Positions 1-9,118 of a DNA stretch of 64,000 nt are shown here, in pieces. This DNA comes from Chitinophaga pinensis. Lineage in GTDB: Bacteria; Bacteroidota; Bacteroidia; UKL13-3. The notes beneath the pieces were generated by a model that searched no databases, had not been told where the DNA came from, and saw nothing but the letters and a program-made list of their open reading frames with translations. How positions within the stretch are numbered: the first letter of the stretch is position 1; every line of letters starts with the position of its first letter. Made by a program: the position numbers and the translations under genes. Location of the stretch: the NCBI GenBank assembly GCA_945898275.1, contig CAMDHZ010000002.1, positions 131,007 to 195,006 on the forward strand. Direction: 5' to 3'.

Positions 1-115
1 TGGTCTATTACACCTATGCGGCTTTGAAGATAAAAATGATACAGACAAAAGAAACATGAGGGTACTAGAAGAAAATGCCATAGCAAAATTCAATGCCATG
101 TTTCACGTGGAATAA
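1..115 (+). CDS. ybeY: Endoribonuclease YbeY, C-terminal fragment
   Basis: An open frame enters from the left edge (first full codon at base 2) and stops at 113-115. It encodes 37 residues beginning GLLHLCGFEDKND. This matches the C-terminal metal-binding end of YbeY (HGxLHLxGxD), the zinc-dependent RNase of 16S rRNA maturation and ribosome quality control; the motif's first His would lie just outside the window. The stop is 20 bases before mnmG, so the two are probably cotranscribed. The piece is too short for the ORF track. The identification rests on one motif and on a neighbour I recall as common in Bacteroidota. Confidence 0.72.
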   Translation, partial: GLLHLCGFEDKNDTDKRNMRVLEENAIAKFNAMFHVE

Positions 116-135
116 TAAAAATAAAATAAAAAAAG

Positions 136-2001
136 ATGTTTGAAAGGTACGATGTAATAGTGGTTGGTGCTGGTCACGCTGGATGTGAAGCTGCAGCAGC
201 AGCGGCCAATTTGGGCTCAAAAGTCTTACTAATAACAATGGACATGACCAAGATTGCTCAAATGAGTTGTAATCCTGCAATGGGAGGCATAGCAAAAGGT
301 CAAATAGTAAGGGAAATAGATGCCTTAGGCGGATATTCTGGAATAGTAAGTGATAAATCAACGATACAATTTCGAATGCTAAACAGGTCAAAAGGTCCAG
401 CGATGTGGAGCCCAAGATCTCAAAATGATAGGACACTATTCACAAATTATTGGAGGGAACTATTAGAACAAACTAGAAGTGTTGACTTTTGGCAAGACAT
501 GGTAAATGAATTAATCATCGAAAATGGAATGGCTACAGGGGTAATAACAGGAATGGGACAAAGAATAAAGGCAAAATCTGTTATTATCACAAATGGAACA
601 TTTCTTAATGGCATAATTCATATTGGTCAAAAACAATTTGGCGGTGGAAGAATAGGCGAAAAAGCGGCTACAGGAATTACTGAACAACTAAAAAGTTTAG
701 GATATGAAACAGGGAGAATGAAAACAGGCACTCCACCGCGTGTAGACGGAAGAAGTCTTGATTACTCTAAAATGGAAATTCAAGAAGGAGATGAAAATCC
801 AGAAAAATTCTCCTATTTAAAAAACACGAGAAACATAACAAGGCAACTTCCCTGCTGGATTACCTATACGAACCAAAATGTACACGAGGTACTTAAGGAA
901 GGTTTTGATGATTCACCAATGTATGCAGGAAGAATACAAGGACTTGGACCTCGCTATTGTCCATCTATTGAAGATAAAATTAATCGGTTTGCAGAACGCG
1001 AAAGACACCAAATATTTGTTGAGCCTGAAGGATGGAACACAATAGAGATATATGTAAATGGGTTCTCAACTTCACTTCCCGATAATATACAGCTTAAAGC
1101 AATTCGCCTAATTCCAGGATTTGAAAATGCTAAAATTTTCAGACCTGGGTATGCAATAGAATATGACTACTTTCCACCAACACAATTAGAACTAACATTA
1201 GAATCAAAGAACATTAAACATTTATACTTCGCTGGTCAAATAAATGGAACTACTGGCTACGAGGAAGCTGCTTGTCAAGGATTAATTGCCGGTATAAATG
1301 CTCATCAAAAAATAAACGATAAAGAAGAATTTATACTAGGTAGATCAGAAGCATACATTGGAGTGCTAATTGACGATTTGGTAAACAAAGGTACTGATGA
1401 ACCCTATAGAATGTTTACATCGAGAGCTGAATACAGGCTGATGCTAAGACAGGATAATGCAGACATAAGACTAACAGAAAAATCCCACCATATAGGCTTA
1501 GCTAATATAGAACGCTTAAATATGGTAAACGATAAAATAAAGGAGACGGGAGAAATAATCAAATACTTTAAAAACACCTCAATAAATCCTAATGAGATAA
1601 ATACTCTGTTAGAATCTAAAGAAACAAGTGCAATAAAACAAAACTATAAACTATTTCAAATTCTTAGTAGGCCACAAATAGGTATTCAAGATATCATGTT
1701 AGCTTCTGAGGAACTAAAAAGCAATCTAATACATTATAACAATGATAGCTTACTACAAGCCGAAATATTGATGAAGTATGAAGGTTATCTGGAAAAAGAG
1801 CAATTGCTTGTAGAAAAAATGAATAGACTAGAGAATATAAAAATCAAAGATGATTTTGATTTTAGAGATGTTAAATCATTATCACTAGAGGCCAGAGAAA
1901 AACTCATCAAACAAAAACCAAAATCATTGGGACAAGCAGCAAGGATTAGCGGCATTGCACCTTCAGACATATCTATTCTTATGGTACATTTAGGAAGATA
2001 A
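136..2001 (+). CDS. mnmG: tRNA uridine-5-carboxymethylaminomethyl modification enzyme MnmG (GidA)
   Basis: MnmG is the FAD-binding partner of MnmE. Together they place (carboxymethyl)aminomethyl groups on wobble uridine-34 of certain tRNAs in the cytoplasm. The 621-residue length is normal for the family. Visible marks are the N-terminal dinucleotide-binding GAGHAG (residues 11-16), the family signature GPRYCPSIEDKI near residue 275, and NGTTGYEEAACQG near residue 370. The C-terminal helical part carrying the MnmE/tRNA-binding region is complete. The ATG at 136 puts the Rossmann motif at the usual distance from the N-terminus. It follows ybeY closely and is followed after 15 bases by a methyltransferase, suggesting one transcript. 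Confidence 0.97.
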   Translation: MFERYDVIVVGAGHAGCEAAAAAANLGSKVLLITMDMTKIAQMSCNPAMGGIAKGQIVREIDALGGYSGIVSDKSTIQFRMLNRSKGPAMWSPRSQNDRTLFTNYWRELLEQTRSVDFWQDMVNELIIENGMATGVITGMGQRIKAKSVIITNGTFLNGIIHIGQKQFGGGRIGEKAATGITEQLKSLGYETGRMKTGTPPRVDGRSLDYSKMEIQEGDENPEKFSYLKNTRNITRQLPCWITYTNQNVHEVLKEGFDDSPMYAGRIQGLGPRYCPSIEDKINRFAERERHQIFVEPEGWNTIEIYVNGFSTSLPDNIQLKAIRLIPGFENAKIFRPGYAIEYDYFPPTQLELTLESKNIKHLYFAGQINGTTGYEEAACQGLIAGINAHQKINDKEEFILGRSEAYIGVLIDDLVNKGTDEPYRMFTSRAEYRLMLRQDNADIRLTEKSHHIGLANIERLNMVNDKIKETGEIIKYFKNTSINPNEINTLLESKETSAIKQNYKLFQILSRPQIGIQDIMLASEELKSNLIHYNNDSLLQAEILMKYEGYLEKEQLLVEKMNRLENIKIKDDFDFRDVKSLSLEAREKLIKQKPKSLGQAARISGIAPSDISILMVHLGR

Positions 2002-2016
2002 TTGTAATTTGCAGCC

Positions 2017-2916
2017 GTGGAAAATTTAACTAAATGTCCGATATGTTCTGGAACAGAAATTCCAGAACTCCTAACTTGTAAGGATTATGTTTCTTCAAGC
2101 GAAAACTTCAAAATTACATTATGCAATAACTGTAGTCTTCAATTCACAAACCCAAGACCTACAGAAAATAAAATTGGCATATATTATCAATCGGATAAAT
2201 ATATATCCCATTCTGGTTCAGAAAAAAAGAATCTAGGCTTCATATACACAATCTATGATATAGTAAGAAATTTCAGCATCAATAGAAAACTAAATATTAT
2301 CAAGAAATATAATCCAAATGGTAGGCTGCTGGATCTTGGCTGTGGAATGGGATATTTTATAAACGGCGTTAAAGCAGACAAAAATTTTGAATTTGATGCG
2401 GCAGATGTATCAGACGAGGCAATAAATTATGTTAAAGAAAACTTTAACATACAAGTTCTAAATGAATCAAATCTTGATTCAATACCCAATGAAAATTATG
2501 ATGTCATAACTCAATGGCATGTACTTGAACATGTGCACAGAGTAGATGAGAGGATGCTATTCCTAAAAAGAGTTCTAAAACCTAATGGAACTATGTTTAT
2601 TGCAGTTCCAATAAATGATTCATTTGACGCAAAGTATTATAAGAAGTTTTGGGATGGATACGACGTACCGCGTCATCTACTACATTTTAATAGAAAATCA
2701 TTTAAGCACTTAATGCAGAAACATGGATTTAATGTTGTAGCAGAAAAAGCACTTATTTTTGATGCACCCTATATTTCTATGAGGAGTGAAATTCATAGTA
2801 ACAATAAGTTGTCTATGTTAAAAGGAGCACTGATTGGAACAATATCAAATATATCTGCACTCTTTACAAAAAACTATTCAAGTATAATGTTCATAGTAAA
2901 GCATAATGAAGATTAA
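2017..2916 (+). CDS. Class I SAM-dependent methyltransferase with N-terminal zinc-ribbon
   Basis: The protein has 299 residues. Two CxxC pairs (C7/C10 and C36/C39) form a likely zinc ribbon. A class I methyltransferase fold follows, with the SAM-binding LLDLGCGMGYF (about residues 104-114) and a WHVLEHV segment typical of small-molecule methyltransferases of the UbiG/Methyltransf_23 type. The substrate cannot be read from the sequence. The start is GTG at 2017: no ATG precedes the first CxxC in this frame, and losing it would remove the ribbon. It begins 15 bases after mnmG and its stop overlaps the next gene by 11 bases, consistent with translational coupling. Confidence 0.8.
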   Translation: MENLTKCPICSGTEIPELLTCKDYVSSSENFKITLCNNCSLQFTNPRPTENKIGIYYQSDKYISHSGSEKKNLGFIYTIYDIVRNFSINRKLNIIKKYNPNGRLLDLGCGMGYFINGVKADKNFEFDAADVSDEAINYVKENFNIQVLNESNLDSIPNENYDVITQWHVLEHVHRVDERMLFLKRVLKPNGTMFIAVPINDSFDAKYYKKFWDGYDVPRHLLHFNRKSFKHLMQKHGFNVVAEKALIFDAPYISMRSEIHSNNKLSMLKGALIGTISNISALFTKNYSSIMFIVKHNED

Positions 2917-4516
2917 ATTTCCAATTGTTACTGTCTTAAACATTTCTATCATGCTTTTAATCCTGGGAGGATGTGCCCAACAAGTTCCACCCGATGGGGG
3001 GCAGAAGGATGAAATTCCACCAAAGGTAATTGGTTCGAAACCAATAAATAAAACTATACAATTTAATTCAGAAAAGGCTGATATAATATTTGATGAATAC
3101 ATTCAAATCAAAGAATTAAAGAATATTATAATCTCTCCTAAGATTACTCAAAAACCAATTATTGTTACAAATGGAAAAAAACTTGAAATACAATTTATTA
3201 AGAATTCTTTAGACACAAATACAACCTATACTATTAACATTGGGAATGCTATTTCAGATATACATGAAGGTAAACTAATAGAAAACTATAACTTCATCTT
3301 TTCAACTGGAAACTGGATTGACTCTAGCCAAATAAAAGGAATAATTCTAGACTCAGAAACTAATCTACCTTTAAAGGATATAACAGTAGCTTTGAGTAAA
3401 TTACCCCAAAATAAAGATAGTGTTATTTATAAAAAAGAAATAACATACTTAACAAAGACAAACGAAAATGGAACATACAATTTAACAAATATTCCATCAA
3501 ATTCTTTTGAAATCTTAGCATTTAAAGATGAAAATAACAATAATCAAATAGATAAAAGTGAAAAAATAGGATTCTACAATGAAACTCTTAACACAGATAA
3601 AAATAACGAAGAAATAAACATTAAAGTATTTAAACAACCTGATTATCAATCAGATAAAATAATTGATACAGTTTATAATAAAATAGGAATAATCAAATTT
3701 ATCATATATGACCATATAAATGCAGAAATAGTTCCTTTAAACAATTCAACACTAAATTATTACAAGACAATAAAAGGTACTGAAAAATATGATACCATTC
3801 AATATTACCTAGGTTCATCAAATGATTCTTTACCACAAAAGTTTACATTTAAGAGAAATTTAATTAATGATACTATAACAGTTACTGGAAAAAGAATAAA
3901 GTCAAAAGATGTTGAAGAACAAACAATAAATATAACAGTACCTGAAAAACAAGGTGACTCAATACATATTCAGTTTAGACAGCCAGTAACAGAATTTATT
4001 TCAGAAAAACTTATTATTAAACAAGACAGTATAATAATCCAAAACTTAGAGTGGCAAAAATTAGATCCATTCAATTTCTATCTAAGAAAAAAGCTAGAAG
4101 AAACTATAAATTATAGTTTAGAAATAAAAGATTCTGCAACAAAAAATATTTATAAAAAATACAGTAAAAGTCAAAATATAAAATTCAGAATACCTAATCA
4201 AGAAGAGTTTGGAACAATAAACATAATTAGTAATAGCACAAATAGTAGTAATATTCTAATTCAACTAAAAGATAATAAAGATATTGTTTATAACGAGAAG
4301 CTTAATAAGGGAACTAATATATTAAAACACATAAAGCCAGGAACATATATATTAAGACTTGTAAATGATACCAATGCTAACAATAAATGGGACGACGGAA
4401 ATATTGTTACTAAACAGCAGCCAGAATTAATAAAAATACTAAATAACGAACTCAAAATAAAAGCAAACTGGGAAACTGAAATCATACTTACAAATCAAGA
4501 TTTAAAATTTGATTAA
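2906..4516 (+). CDS. Ig-like (SbsA/Big_5-type) domain lipoprotein
   Basis: A 536-residue lipoprotein with a hydrophobic signal ending LILGGC, so the lipidated cysteine is C23. The mature N-terminus (CAQQVPPDGGQKDEIPPKVI) is the typical opening of Bacteroidota SbsA/Big_5 Ig-like lipoproteins. Near residue 140 comes a carboxypeptidase-regulatory-like segment (IKGIILDSETNLPLKDI). The rest is Asn/Lys/Ile-rich beta structure without catalytic motifs. It is probably anchored in the outer membrane or periplasm with a structural or surface role; its true function is unknown. Very AT-rich coding. It overlaps the methyltransferase stop by 11 bases and ends the ybeY-mnmG run. Confidence 0.75.
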   Translation: MKIKFPIVTVLNISIMLLILGGCAQQVPPDGGQKDEIPPKVIGSKPINKTIQFNSEKADIIFDEYIQIKELKNIIISPKITQKPIIVTNGKKLEIQFIKNSLDTNTTYTINIGNAISDIHEGKLIENYNFIFSTGNWIDSSQIKGIILDSETNLPLKDITVALSKLPQNKDSVIYKKEITYLTKTNENGTYNLTNIPSNSFEILAFKDENNNNQIDKSEKIGFYNETLNTDKNNEEINIKVFKQPDYQSDKIIDTVYNKIGIIKFIIYDHINAEIVPLNNSTLNYYKTIKGTEKYDTIQYYLGSSNDSLPQKFTFKRNLINDTITVTGKRIKSKDVEEQTINITVPEKQGDSIHIQFRQPVTEFISEKLIIKQDSIIIQNLEWQKLDPFNFYLRKKLEETINYSLEIKDSATKNIYKKYSKSQNIKFRIPNQEEFGTINIISNSTNSSNILIQLKDNKDIVYNEKLNKGTNILKHIKPGTYILRLVNDTNANNKWDDGNIVTKQQPELIKILNNELKIKANWETEIILTNQDLKFD

Positions 4517-4892
4517 GTGCCTTTATACAGAAGTATGACTAAAAATGGTAAGTAACGTGTTAATAAATTAATAACTAATCAACATTTACATTAAAAATAG
4601 AAAATGCAGTTACTGAAAATATTTTTGATGGGGAAAAAAACCATAAAACTCAACACAATTAATAAAAAATACTTTTCCTCAATCTCAATCAATTCAAGAA
4701 ATATATAACTCACAAAAAAATATAAATATCAGTAATACAAACCTATACAAGGTTAAAAAAATGTTAATTAATATTAATAAGTACAAAATCAAATTATAAA
4801 AAGAGAAAATATCAACCATATTAACATCTCTATTACTATTAGATTAAATAGGTTATTATTAAAATACATATTATAATGTTCGTTGAAAAGTA
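4517..4892. other. AT-rich intergenic stretch upstream of pheS
   Basis: About 375 bases of very AT-rich DNA between the lipoprotein stop and the pheS promoter. I see no tRNA, no credible open frame of useful length, no clear rho-independent terminator and no riboswitch-like structure. The right end leads into the pheS promoter. Confidence 0.6.
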
Positions 4893-4923
4893 TTGCAGGT
4901 TGAACTAGCTAATAATACCTTTG
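4893..4923 (+). promoter_or_regulatory. Probable pheS promoter
   Basis: TTG at 4893-4895, a 20-base spacer, then TACCTTTG at 4916-4923 fit the Bacteroidota primary-sigma pattern TTTG/TTG-N19-21-TAnnTTTG. Transcription would start near 4929. That excludes the TTG codon at 4921 used by the ORF track and supports the ATG at 4939. Confidence 0.55.
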
Positions 4924-4938
4924 AAGAAATTAAAACTG

Positions 4939-5955
4939 ATGAATGAACGTCTGGAATCGATAAAGGATAAAATTGAAAGATTTGAAATCAAAGCTAAAGA
5001 ACAGGTTGATCAATATAGACTTCAATTTTTATCTAAAAAGGGTGAATTAAATGACTTATTTGAGCAATTTAAAACCATCCCAAATGACCAAAAGAAGGAC
5101 ATTGGTCTCAAACTTAATAATATTAAAAAGCTTGCTCAGGAAAAGCTTGATGAAGCTTTATTAATATTTACCGAAAGCACAAATAAAAGTATCAATAATT
5201 TAGTTGATTTTACTTTACCAGCTGAGACAACTTTTAGTGGAACAAGGCATCCTTTGAACCAAGTTGAAAATGAAATCATAACTATTTTTAAGAAATTAGG
5301 TTTTGTATACCATGAAGGTCCTGAAATTGAAGATGATTGGCATAATTTCTCGGCTCTAAATTTTCCCAAAAATCATCCTGCAAGAGATATGCAGGACACA
5401 TTTTTTATATCGGAGGATATTGCATTGAGAACACATACAAGTTCAGTACAGGTAAGGTTAATGGAAAAGCAAAAACCACCAATTCGAGCAATTATGCCTG
5501 GTAGAGTTTATAGAAATGAAGCGGTTTCGGCTAGAGCTAATTGTTTCTTTCATCAAATTGAAGGCATATTTATTGATGAAAACGTGAGTTTTGCTGATTT
5601 AAAGCAAACCTTATATTATTTTGTGCAGGAATTATTTGGAAACGATGTAAATGTTAGGTTCAGGCCAAGTTATTTTCCTTTTACTGAACCAAGCGCTGAA
5701 ATGGATATAAGCTGTTTATTGTGTAAAGGAAAGGGTTGTAATGTTTGTAAATACACTGGTTGGTTAGAAATTTTAGGTTGTGGGATGATTGACCCTAATG
5801 TATTAAAAGCAAGCAATATTGACCCAGAAAAATATTCAGGGTTTGCGTTCGGAATGGGTATTGAACGAATAGCAATGTTAAAATTTGAGGTAAAGGATTT
5901 GCGTACTTATTTTAACAATGACACTCGATTTTTAAAACAGTTTGAGAGTATTTAA
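4939..5955 (+). CDS. pheS: Phenylalanine--tRNA ligase alpha subunit
   Basis: Catalytic alpha subunit of the PheS2-PheT2 enzyme that charges tRNA-Phe; 338 residues from the ATG at 4939. The N-terminal part is the helical tRNA-contacting coiled coil. The class II aminoacyl-tRNA synthetase core shows GRVYRNEAVSARANCFFHQ (motif 2 region) and GFAFGMGIERIAML (motif 3). A CLLCKGKGCNVC segment near residue 260 is a possible zinc site in this PheS type. The ORF track starts at a TTG at 4921, but that codon lies inside the predicted -7 box. pheT is not in the window. A deoxyhypusine-synthase-like gene starts 11 bases after the stop. Confidence 0.95.
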   Translation: MNERLESIKDKIERFEIKAKEQVDQYRLQFLSKKGELNDLFEQFKTIPNDQKKDIGLKLNNIKKLAQEKLDEALLIFTESTNKSINNLVDFTLPAETTFSGTRHPLNQVENEIITIFKKLGFVYHEGPEIEDDWHNFSALNFPKNHPARDMQDTFFISEDIALRTHTSSVQVRLMEKQKPPIRAIMPGRVYRNEAVSARANCFFHQIEGIFIDENVSFADLKQTLYYFVQELFGNDVNVRFRPSYFPFTEPSAEMDISCLLCKGKGCNVCKYTGWLEILGCGMIDPNVLKASNIDPEKYSGFAFGMGIERIAMLKFEVKDLRTYFNNDTRFLKQFESI

Positions 5956-5966
5956 TTAAAAAAGAA

Positions 5967-6941
5967 ATGAATAAAGGACCAATTAGTAATTTTATCGAAT
6001 CGCATTATAAACATTTTAATGCTGCTGCATTAGTTGATGCTGCAAAAGGATATGAAACACATCTTTTAGAAGGTGGAAAAATGATGGTAACTTTAGCAGG
6101 AGCAATGAGCACAGCTGAGTTAGGAAAGTCATTAGCAGAAATGATTAGGCAAGATAAAATTGCCATTATTTCATGCACGGGTGCAAATTTGGAAGAAGAT
6201 ATTATGAACCTTGTGGCCCATTCTCATTATAAAAGAGTTCCAAACTATAGAGATTTAAGTCCGCAGGATGAATGGAACCTATTAGAAAATCATTTTAACA
6301 GGGTTACAGACACATGTATTCCTGAAGAGGAGGCTTTTAGAAGGCTTCAAAAACATATTCATAAAATATGGAAGGATGCTGATACTGCCGGCGAAAGATT
6401 TTTTCCGCATGAGTATATGTATAAAATCCTATTAAGTGGCGAATTAGAACAATATTACGAAATAGACCCAAAAGACAGCTGGATGCTTGCTGCAGCAAAA
6501 AAGAATTTACCAATAGTAGTTCCTGGATGGGAAGATTCTACCATGGGAAACATTTTTGCCTCTTATGTAATCAAGAATGAGATAAAAGCAGTTACCATGA
6601 AATCAGGTATTGAATACATGGCATGGTTGGCTGATTGGTATGTAAAGAATTCTGAAGGAAAAGGAATTGGATTTTTCCAAATTGGAGGCGGAATAGCAGG
6701 AGATTTTCCTATTTGTGTGGTACCAATGCTATACCAAGACATGGAGATGGAAAATATTCCGTTTTGGAGTTATTTCTGTCAAATTAGTGACTCTACAACA
6801 TCTTATGGCTCATACAGCGGAGCTGTACCAAACGAGAAAATTACTTGGGGAAAATTAGATATTCATACTCCAAAATTCATTGTAGAGAGCGATGCTACAA
6901 TAGTTGCGCCGCTCATATTTGCTTGGATATTGGGTTGGTAA
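5967..6941 (+). CDS. Deoxyhypusine synthase family protein
   Basis: The protein has 324 residues along a deoxyhypusine-synthase fold: an N-terminal LAGAMSTAELGKSLAEMI segment, a middle GIGFFQIGGGIAGDFP segment corresponding to the NAD/spermidine region, and a C-terminal ITWGKL whose Lys (about residue 295) matches the catalytic lysine of the eukaryotic enzyme. Eukaryotic and archaeal members modify eIF5A/aIF5A, which bacteria lack. Bacterial homologues have been linked to polyamine chemistry such as homospermidine formation, so a spermidine-using enzyme is the likely reading, but the product here is inferred. It is cotranscribed with pheS and closed by a strong hairpin. Confidence 0.85.
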   Translation: MNKGPISNFIESHYKHFNAAALVDAAKGYETHLLEGGKMMVTLAGAMSTAELGKSLAEMIRQDKIAIISCTGANLEEDIMNLVAHSHYKRVPNYRDLSPQDEWNLLENHFNRVTDTCIPEEEAFRRLQKHIHKIWKDADTAGERFFPHEYMYKILLSGELEQYYEIDPKDSWMLAAAKKNLPIVVPGWEDSTMGNIFASYVIKNEIKAVTMKSGIEYMAWLADWYVKNSEGKGIGFFQIGGGIAGDFPICVVPMLYQDMEMENIPFWSYFCQISDSTTSYGSYSGAVPNEKITWGKLDIHTPKFIVESDATIVAPLIFAWILGW

Positions 6942-6949
6942 AAAATAAA

Positions 6950-6974
6950 AAAAAGGCGCCACAGGCGCCTTTTT
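6950..6974 (+). terminator. Bidirectional rho-independent terminator
   Basis: AAAAAGGCGCC-ACA-GGCGCCTTTTT is a perfect inverted repeat with a three-base loop, an A-run on the left and a T-run on the right. It lies between two convergent genes and can serve both. Confidence 0.9.
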
Positions 6975-6980
6975 CATTTC

Positions 6981-8066
6981 CTACTTTTCAAAATAGAAAA
7001 GAGGATATTCTCCGTGTTTTCCAGTATATCCAGGATTTTTCTCTTCCCATTTCCAAATTAGTTTTAGCAATTGCTTTCCAAATAAAAATGGATGCAAATA
7101 AACCTTCATAAAGGGAACACTAACAACTCGCCAAACAGCTAATTTAAAAGGCATTGGCATATTTTGTTGAAAGTACTCATAAGGATGAGCATGAAAATAA
7201 AGCATTTTTTGAGGTTTATCCTTACCAGCAGCTTTTGCAAATAATGCCTTTATTCTGTGTTTAAAGAACTCAAAAGCCCTGAAAGGTAGAAGGGTTAAAT
7301 TCATTAAAATGGAGTGTTTATACCAATCATAAACAACTACACCTTTTCCGTTTTTTGCTAAAACTCGGTACATTTCAGTAATTGCATTAATTTGTTCATC
7401 CTTTGGGATATGATAAACAACATTTAAAGAAATGAAACCGTCTGCTATTCCGTCTTTAATGGGTAATTTTGTTAAGTCACACAACAAACAAATGGCTTTA
7501 TCTCCTAATTTTTTCTTGCATTCTTGCAGGCCTTGGAAAGATAAATCTGCACAAATTCTGTATTTATAATTATCTGAATACTGCAAATAATCTGTGAATT
7601 GTAAAGCACCAGAACCTGCATCTAACATATAGGAACCACTATCATTTAGGTATCTTTTCACTCGCTTATGACAATCTCTTAGGTAATCTGCAGACATTGG
7701 TCTTAAATCTTCAAAAATGATGGCATCTTCATAATCACCTTCTTCTTCTTTAGACCAGCCTCTGTCATTATAAAAGTTTTGAACCAATTTTTTATCAGCA
7801 ATTAAACTCTCTCCAACAATTTTGCTATTGTCTGAAACAATTGCCAAATCAGAAAGTAAAACCACGATGCCTTTAATTATTGGATAAACGTATAAACCGT
7901 CAACAGAAACAAGCGCCGTATCAATTGGGTAGTCTACTAATGTGCCGTTAAGGTGCCAAAGCGTTTGTTTGTTACTTAATTCATTAAGTGTTGAAATTTC
8001 ATTTGAAGCAAGTACACGTAAATCTTTTCCTGTGATGGTGCACTTTAGAATATTAACCCATTCCAT
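6981..8066 (-). CDS. Methyltransferase with Trm112-like N-terminal region
   Basis: A 361-residue protein. Residues 1-75 resemble a Trm112p-like small domain (MEWVNILKCTITGKDL, then a VDGLYVYPIIKGIVVLL segment). A class I SAM methyltransferase follows, with YMLDAGSGALQF near residue 145 and a second acidic loop ICADLSFQGL. Proteins built this way often act on small or lipid-like substrates, but nothing here identifies the acceptor. It is convergent with the deoxyhypusine-synthase-family gene across the shared terminator. The 243 bases between its start and the end of pyrF are AT-rich with no clear feature. Confidence 0.75.
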   Translation of the reverse strand: MEWVNILKCTITGKDLRVLASNEISTLNELSNKQTLWHLNGTLVDYPIDTALVSVDGLYVYPIIKGIVVLLSDLAIVSDNSKIVGESLIADKKLVQNFYNDRGWSKEEEGDYEDAIIFEDLRPMSADYLRDCHKRVKRYLNDSGSYMLDAGSGALQFTDYLQYSDNYKYRICADLSFQGLQECKKKLGDKAICLLCDLTKLPIKDGIADGFISLNVVYHIPKDEQINAITEMYRVLAKNGKGVVVYDWYKHSILMNLTLLPFRAFEFFKHRIKALFAKAAGKDKPQKMLYFHAHPYEYFQQNMPMPFKLAVWRVVSVPFMKVYLHPFLFGKQLLKLIWKWEEKNPGYTGKHGEYPLFYFEK

Positions 8067-8309
8067 AAGTTAAGTAATTTGATATCTACGCAATTAATAG
8101 ATAAATGAAGGAAATTCAAACAAACAAATGATAGCCAATAATTCTTAATACCCCAAAAACAAGTAATTATGATAAAATAGGCTAATGAAAAAGTCATAAT
8201 ACCAAGTTATGCGCCTTTAAATGTTGAAACAGATTCTATAGAGAATTTAGCCAAGCTCTTTTTTAAAAAAGAAAGGGGCCCAATAAATACGTTTAAAAAA
8301 ATGTTTTAA

Positions 8310-9116
8310 CTAAGAAATGTAATCAGCCATTTCAAATTGCAATCTAGCTGCTTCTTCGGCTGCTTTCAATGCAAAATCATGGGAATTAGAAGCATAAATA
8401 ATGCTTCTAGAAGCATTAATTAACAAACCAACACTTTGGTTCAAACCAAACTTAACGACATCTTTTAAGCTACCACCTTGTGCACCTACACCAGGTACCA
8501 ATAAAAAATGATTAGGCGCATATTTTCGAATTAATCCAAATTCTTCAGGTTTTGTGGCACCAACCACAAACATTAGGTTTTGGTTTGAACCTAATTTACA
8601 AGTGTTTTCAACTACATGTTCGAATAAAAACTTCTCTCCAATTTTTTGTTGTTCATAATCTGCACTACCAGGGTTGGAAGTTAATGCCAATACGATACCC
8701 CACTTTCCTTCAAATTCGAAAAATGGTGCAAGCGAATCATTTCCCATGTAAGGAGCAAGTGTAACAGCATCAGCGTTTAATGTTTCAAAAAATGCTTTAG
8801 CATATTGATTACTTGTATTTCCAATGTCCCCTCTTTTCGCATCAGCAATTTTAAAGCATTGTTTTGGGATATAATCAAAGGTGCGTTTCATTGATTCCCA
8901 GCCAGAAGTTCCAGCCGCTTCAAAAAATGCTGTGTTAATTTTATAGGATACAGTGTAAGGTTCTGTAGCATCAATAATTGCTTTGTTAAAGGCGAAAATT
9001 GGATCAGGTTCAGTAAGCAGATGCGATGGAATTTTGCTGACATCAGTATCTAAACCAACACACAAAAAGGATTTTTTCCTTTTTATTTCTGAAACCAAAT
9101 ATTCAAAAGAATACAT
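8310..9116 (-). CDS. pyrF: Orotidine 5'-phosphate decarboxylase (type 2)
   Basis: Catalyses the last step of de novo UMP synthesis. The 268 residues carry the catalytic DAKRGDIGNTS (about residue 92) with the Lys/Asp charge network, and a phosphate-binding loop VPGVGAQGG (about residue 205). N-terminal FLCVGLDTD contacts substrate. Length and motif spacing fit the longer type 2 family found in Bacteroidota and actinobacteria. It begins two bases after the stop of the upstream outer-membrane protein gene, so the two form an operon. Two copies of the dispersed decamer lie inside it (8438-8447 and 8582-8591). Confidence 0.96.
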   Translation of the reverse strand: MYSFEYLVSEIKRKKSFLCVGLDTDVSKIPSHLLTEPDPIFAFNKAIIDATEPYTVSYKINTAFFEAAGTSGWESMKRTFDYIPKQCFKIADAKRGDIGNTSNQYAKAFFETLNADAVTLAPYMGNDSLAPFFEFEGKWGIVLALTSNPGSADYEQQKIGEKFLFEHVVENTCKLGSNQNLMFVVGATKPEEFGLIRKYAPNHFLLVPGVGAQGGSLKDVVKFGLNQSVGLLINASRSIIYASNSHDFALKAAEEAARLQFEMADYIS

Positions 9117-9118
9117 AA

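Noticed and set aside
4921-4938. TTG start for pheS
   Set aside because: The codon is part of the predicted TACCTTTG promoter box; ATG 4939 gives a normal PheS length.
8248-8264. CTTTTTTAAAAAAG palindrome as terminator
   Set aside because: It is a simple A/T palindrome with no loop or GC stem and is not placed at a gene end that needs it.
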